Assembly: GCF_000298235.1 (NCBI RefSeq)
Contig: NZ_BAHE01000008.1
Span: 78,713-142,712, forward strand
DNA length: 64,000 bases
Reading direction: 5' to 3'
DNA from: Gordonia namibiensis NBRC 108229
GTDB lineage: Bacteria > Actinomycetota > Actinomycetes > Mycobacteriales > Mycobacteriaceae
Shown here: in pieces, positions 61,105-64,000 of the stretch
Numbering within the stretch: the first letter of the stretch is position 1
How the letters are laid out: each line of letters begins with the position of its first letter
Made by a program: the position numbers and the translations under genes
The notes under the pieces: generated by a model
Seen by the model: only the letters and a program-made list of their open reading frames with translations
Told to the model about the DNA's origin: nothing
Databases searched by the model: none

Positions 61105-61694
61105 TCGGGTTCGTCGGTCAGGACCGTGCGGGTACGACGCAGGTGGCCGGCGTCGGCTACCTCGTAGTAGGACATCGCGGTGAGCGGCGGGGAGTAGGCG
61201 TGGACGCTGAGCGTCGGCCCGGCCACCTGGATCGTCGGGTTCTTCACGACGTCGTGGACCCACCCGAGAGGGAAGGCGGCCTGGTCGCCGGCGTCGAGGA
61301 CACGCACGGCCAGATCGTCCCCCGTCCAGTGGTACTCCCGCAAGGAGCCCGAGAGGACGGTCAGTGCACCGAGCGAGCCGGCGTGGTCATGCAGTTCGGT
61401 GGCCTCGCCGGGCGTCCAACTGATGAGCCAGACGTCGAGGTCGTCGTCGGCGTAGAGGCGCGTCGACCAGCGGTGCGTGGTGTCCCATTCGGCCGGGAGC
61501 AGGGCGTCGTGCCGACCGTCGAGGACGTCGGCGACGCCCTGGTCGGTGATGCGCAGCAGGTCGGCGGGACGCAGATGTGTCGGCAGGTGGGTTCGCGGGC
61601 GCGGTGCGTCGGCGGCCACCCGGGTCCGGGTCGGGGGAGTGACGTTCTGCGAGCGGAGAGAGGCAGACGTCGCGCGGGCAAGGGTCGAGGTCAT
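61101..61694 (-). CDS. Cysteine dioxygenase type I
   Basis: 197 aa, cupin fold. Iron ligands H102 and H104 (LHDHAGSLGALTVLSGSLRE) and H164 (LSVHAYSPP). It oxidises cysteine to cysteine sulfinate with O2. The Cys that crosslinks to Tyr in the mammalian enzyme reads Gly (HAGSLG) as in most bacterial CDOs. AAGGATC precedes the ATG. A six-codon Cys-rich reading frame (61741-61761) lies 46 bp upstream, implying cysteine-dependent control. Confidence 0.92.
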   Translation of the reverse strand: MTSTLARATSASLRSQNVTPPTRTRVAADAPRPRTHLPTHLRPADLLRITDQGVADVLDGRHDALLPAEWDTTHRWSTRLYADDDLDVWLISWTPGEATELHDHAGSLGALTVLSGSLREYHWTGDDLAVRVLDAGDQAAFPLGWVHDVVKNPTIQVAGPTLSVHAYSPPLTAMSYYEVADAGHLRRTRTVLTDEPE

Positions 61695-61740
61695 GACGAG
61701 ATCCTTGAGTGGAGTGGATGTGCGGGTCGGGAGCAGAGGG

Positions 61741-61761
61741 TCAGCGACAGCACATACACAT
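61741..61761 (-). CDS. Cys-rich leader peptide MCMCCR
   Basis: ATG TGT ATG TGC TGT CGC TGA, reading 61761 down to 61741, upstream of the cysteine dioxygenase-rhodanese operon. Half of its residues are Cys in a place where none is expected by chance, as in the polycysteine short ORFs reported to act as cysteine-responsive attenuators in mycobacteria. Likely function: when Cys-tRNA is plentiful or scarce, ribosome progress on the leader alters translation of the downstream gene. No strong Shine-Dalgarno or -10 box is seen directly before the ATG. Confidence 0.65.
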   Translation of the reverse strand: MCMCCR

Positions 61762-62176
61762 GTTCCGCGACGCCGGCTCGAGCCCCGACACAGCCCACAG
61801 GCTGGTGCGAGGGCGGCCCACAGCGACCGGATTCACGACGAACATGTCGCCGAGGATGCCTCTCGGGCCACCCTTTGTCGAGAATTGGCGGCACGCTGAG
61901 CGAAAGTCCGGCTTCACGTCGCTGTATCTCCGCCCGGCATACGTGGTGCCGGTTCGGGCCGGCGAGCGGCCGCTGATGTGATTCTCGGCACAACCGGGCA
62001 TTCTGCGTGCTCTGGAGCCGGGGGTGATTTCGTCGTGGGCACCACCGGGGCGGATACTCTGGGTTGCGGTTCGACCAGCCCTCGGACCGCAACCGGCGCC
62101 GACGCCGGAGAGTCGTTCGACGCCGAACTGCTCATCCGCCTCGCGCCGGCAACGATCTTCCCTAGCGAAGGAGTGA
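61762..62176. promoter_or_regulatory. Divergent promoter region of the dioxygenase and ferredoxin operons
   Basis: 415 bp without a convincing protein. A - strand frame stays open across the left part and ends in the MCMCCR codons, but its content is not protein-like. The right end has GAAGGAG (62167-62173) for the ferredoxin gene. No palindrome stands out. Confidence 0.5.
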
Positions 62177-62506
62177 GTGGTGACCTACATCATCGCGGAG
62201 CCTTGCGTCGATGTCCTGGACAAGGCTTGCGTGGAGGAGTGCCCCGTCGACTGCATCTACGAGGGTGAACGCATGCTCTACATCCAGCCGGATGAGTGCG
62301 TCGACTGTGGTGCGTGCGAGCCGGTGTGCCCGGTCGAGGCGATCTTCTACGAGGACGATGTCCCGGATGAGTGGGAACCCTACGTCAGCGCCAACGCCGA
62401 CTTCTTCGACGATCTCGGTTCGCCCGGAGGCGCGAGCAAGGTCGGCAAGACCGACGCCGACCCGGCCTTCATCAAGGGCCTGCCGCCCATGAACGAAGAC
62501 GACTGA
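62177..62506 (+). CDS. fdxC: Seven-iron ferredoxin (FdxA/FdxC type)
   Basis: 109 aa from the GTG at 62177 (GTG 62180 equally possible). Cys pattern C-x7-C-x3-CP near residues 10-25 for the 3Fe-4S centre and C-x2-C-x2-C-x3-CP (CVDCGACEPVCP) for 4Fe-4S, then an acidic C-terminal extension. Same family and place as mycobacterial FdxC, a low-potential electron carrier that could serve P450s or other oxidoreductases. Followed 59 bp later by dapC. Confidence 0.93.
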   Translation: MVTYIIAEPCVDVLDKACVEECPVDCIYEGERMLYIQPDECVDCGACEPVCPVEAIFYEDDVPDEWEPYVSANADFFDDLGSPGGASKVGKTDADPAFIKGLPPMNEDD

Positions 62507-62565
62507 CGGCTCGACGGCTTCCCGTCTTCGAAGTAGACCCCCGGACGGATAGGACTGGCCCCGCA

Positions 62566-63708
62566 GTGAGCATCCCCACCTCTCGCGCAGCAGCGCCGCT
62601 GCGTGTGTCGGCGACGCGTGTGAGCGGTCGGCTGCCCGATTTCCCGTGGGACACCCTCGCGGGTGCCAAGGCCACGGCGCAGTCCCATCCCGACGGCATC
62701 GTCGACCTGTCGGTCGGTACGCCGGTCGACCCGGTGCCGGAGCTCATCCGGAACGCACTGGCCGACGCGTCCGGATTCCCGGGATACCCGACGACCGTCG
62801 GGACCACCGAACTGCGCGAGGCCGCTGCCGAGTCGCTCACCCGGCGCCACGGCGTGACGAACCTCGACCAGTCGGGGATCCTGCCGGTCATCGGCACCAA
62901 GGAGGCGATCGCCGGCCTGGCGTCGACCTTCGGCCTCGGCCCGGGAGACGACGTGGTGATCCCCGAGGTCGCCTACCCGACCTATGAGGTCAGTGCCCTG
63001 CTGGCCGGGGCTCGCGCCATCCGGGCCGACTCGACCGTCGCCCTCGGCCCGATGAACCCGGCGCTGATGTTCATCAACTCGCCGTCGAACCCGACCGGCA
63101 AGGTCCTCGGCGTCGACCACCTGCGGAAGGTGGTGGGCTGGGCGCGCGAACGCGGGACCGTCGTGGTGTCCGACGAGTGCTACCTCGGGCTGAGCTGGGA
63201 GGGCGAGCCGCTCTCCATCCTCGACCCGCGGGTCTGCGACGGCGACCACACCGGTCTGCTCGCGGTGCACTCACTGTCGAAGATCTCCAACCTCGCGTCG
63301 TACCGCGCCGGTTTCTTCGCGGGCGACGCCGAACTCATCGCCGAACTGCTCGCGGTCCGCAAGCACGCCGGCTTCATGCTTCCCTTCCCGATCCAGGCGG
63401 CGATGACCGCCGCACTCCGTGACGACGCCCACGCCGACGAACAGCGTGAACGCTACGCAGCTCGGCGTCGGACATTGCTCGCCGCGGTCGAGGCGGCGGG
63501 TTTCCGCGTCGACCACTCCGAGGCCGGCCTGTACCTCTGGGCCACCCGCGACGAGCCGTGTCGCGACACCGTCGCCTGGCTTGCCGAGCGCGGAATCCTC
63601 TGCGCGCCCGGCGATTTCTATGGGCCGGCCGGGGAGAAGCACGTCCGCATGGCGCTCACCGGCACCGACGAACGCATCGCCGCCGCGGCCGCGCGCCTGG
63701 CCGGCTAG
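62566..63708 (+). CDS. dapC: Succinyldiaminopimelate aminotransferase (DapC-like)
   Basis: 380 aa, GTG start. PLP fold-type I aminotransferase: NSPSNPTGKV, substrate/PLP Asp and Tyr in VVSDECYLGL, Schiff-base Lys in HSLSKISNLASYRAGF, and the carboxylate-binding Arg in EKHVRMALTG. Position after fdxC matches Rv1178, considered DapC of lysine/peptidoglycan biosynthesis. Kynurenine-type or other class I activity is the alternative. Confidence 0.87.
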   Translation: MSIPTSRAAAPLRVSATRVSGRLPDFPWDTLAGAKATAQSHPDGIVDLSVGTPVDPVPELIRNALADASGFPGYPTTVGTTELREAAAESLTRRHGVTNLDQSGILPVIGTKEAIAGLASTFGLGPGDDVVIPEVAYPTYEVSALLAGARAIRADSTVALGPMNPALMFINSPSNPTGKVLGVDHLRKVVGWARERGTVVVSDECYLGLSWEGEPLSILDPRVCDGDHTGLLAVHSLSKISNLASYRAGFFAGDAELIAELLAVRKHAGFMLPFPIQAAMTAALRDDAHADEQRERYAARRRTLLAAVEAAGFRVDHSEAGLYLWATRDEPCRDTVAWLAERGILCAPGDFYGPAGEKHVRMALTGTDERIAAAAARLAG

Positions 63709-63721
63709 GCGTCTCGGGCGG

Positions 63722-63964
63722 TCAGCCCCGCCCGCTCTTGTTCTGCAGCCGCTCGATCTCTTCGGATGCCTGGGCCTTGGTGAGGTCGGCGGAGATGGTC
63801 TCGCCCGCCTCGCGGGCCAAGGTGTCGAGATAACTGCGCTGTGCGCCGGTCATCGGCTCGTCGCCGGTCACCCAGTCGTCGGGATCCTTCTCGGTGGTGT
63901 TGCCGGCCCCGGCGCCGAGGACGTCATCGCCGCCCGGCGTCGAACTGCTGTTCGATGTGCTCAT
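63722..63964 (-). CDS. DUF3072 small protein
   Basis: 80 aa from the ATG at 63964. Disordered N-terminus (1-25) followed by WVTGDEPMTGAQRSYLDTLAREAGE and LTKAQASEEIERLQ, the DUF3072 helix-turn pattern that resembles a SAP-like helical motif. Function unknown. Convergent with dapC, 13 bp apart. Confidence 0.82.
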   Translation of the reverse strand: MSTSNSSSTPGGDDVLGAGAGNTTEKDPDDWVTGDEPMTGAQRSYLDTLAREAGETISADLTKAQASEEIERLQNKSGRG

Positions 63965-64000
63965 GGGTCCACCGTACGAGTCATTCGGCGATCCGGCCAC

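Overview
The window is high-GC, densely coded DNA from a mycolic-acid actinobacterium (Mycobacteriales), most probably Gordonia or a close relative such as Williamsia or Rhodococcus. The genus rests on overall impression, so it is moderately sure. The order evidence includes mycothiol biosynthesis (mshB), F420 biosynthesis (cofG), an LpqW-like lipoprotein, a small Rpf muralytic protein, a wax-ester-synthase-like acyltransferase and several acyl-CoA dehydrogenases. The right third follows, from memory, the M. tuberculosis order Rv1157c/Rv1158c - typA - lpqW - mshB - Rv1171 - fbiC - fdxC - dapC. I see no IS element, prophage, CRISPR array, rRNA or tRNA.

Layout. 0-2 kb: a PucR-type regulator cut by the left edge, divergent from a yeast-type cytosine deaminase and a 2-oxoglutarate oxygenase (probably nucleobase catabolism). 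2-5.5 kb: HtrA-like protease, SRPBCC protein, hemerythrin and TetR. 5.5-9.4 kb: GNAT, an AraC regulator bracketed by two near-identical palindromes, and a MarR-controlled DHA2 efflux pump. 9.5-15 kb: cyanase divergent from a formate/nitrite-type channel, a DUF2339 membrane protein and an AmpG-like permease, then a 28-bp tandem array. 15.2-17 kb: TetR divergent from a DUF2236 oxygenase, with a large inverted repeat between them. 17.3-22.3 kb: complete urea ABC importer urtABCDE. 22.3-25.5 kb: RtcB RNA ligase with a papain-like hydrolase, small proteins and rpf. 25.7-32.7 kb: P450/TetR pair with twin operators, Old Yellow Enzyme, enoyl-CoA hydratase and a pair of acyl-CoA dehydrogenases. 32.8-41 kb: AI-2E family transporter, a thiolase-like/crotonase fusion, a DszC-like flavoprotein, a WS/DGAT-like protein, a decapeptide-repeat protein and an HhH protein. 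41-46 kb: exported proteins, lysoplasmalogenase and a lipase-like protein lacking its serine. 46-50.8 kb: thiamine-type ABC importer and a DMT exporter. 51-64 kb: the typA-lpqW-mshB-F420-fdx-dapC region, with a cysteine dioxygenase/rhodanese operon behind a Cys-rich leader peptide.

The most unusual locus is 56390-60386. Where mycobacteria have fused fbiC (CofG-CofH), this genome has three translationally coupled genes: a CofH homologue that has lost the radical-SAM cysteine loop, a flavoprotein with the Baeyer-Villiger monooxygenase fingerprint, and an intact stand-alone CofG. Other notable points are the MCMCCR leader peptide upstream of cysteine dioxygenase, a protein with 14 exact 10-residue repeats, the paired palindromes around the AraC gene, and several strong inverted repeats that look like operators or terminators.
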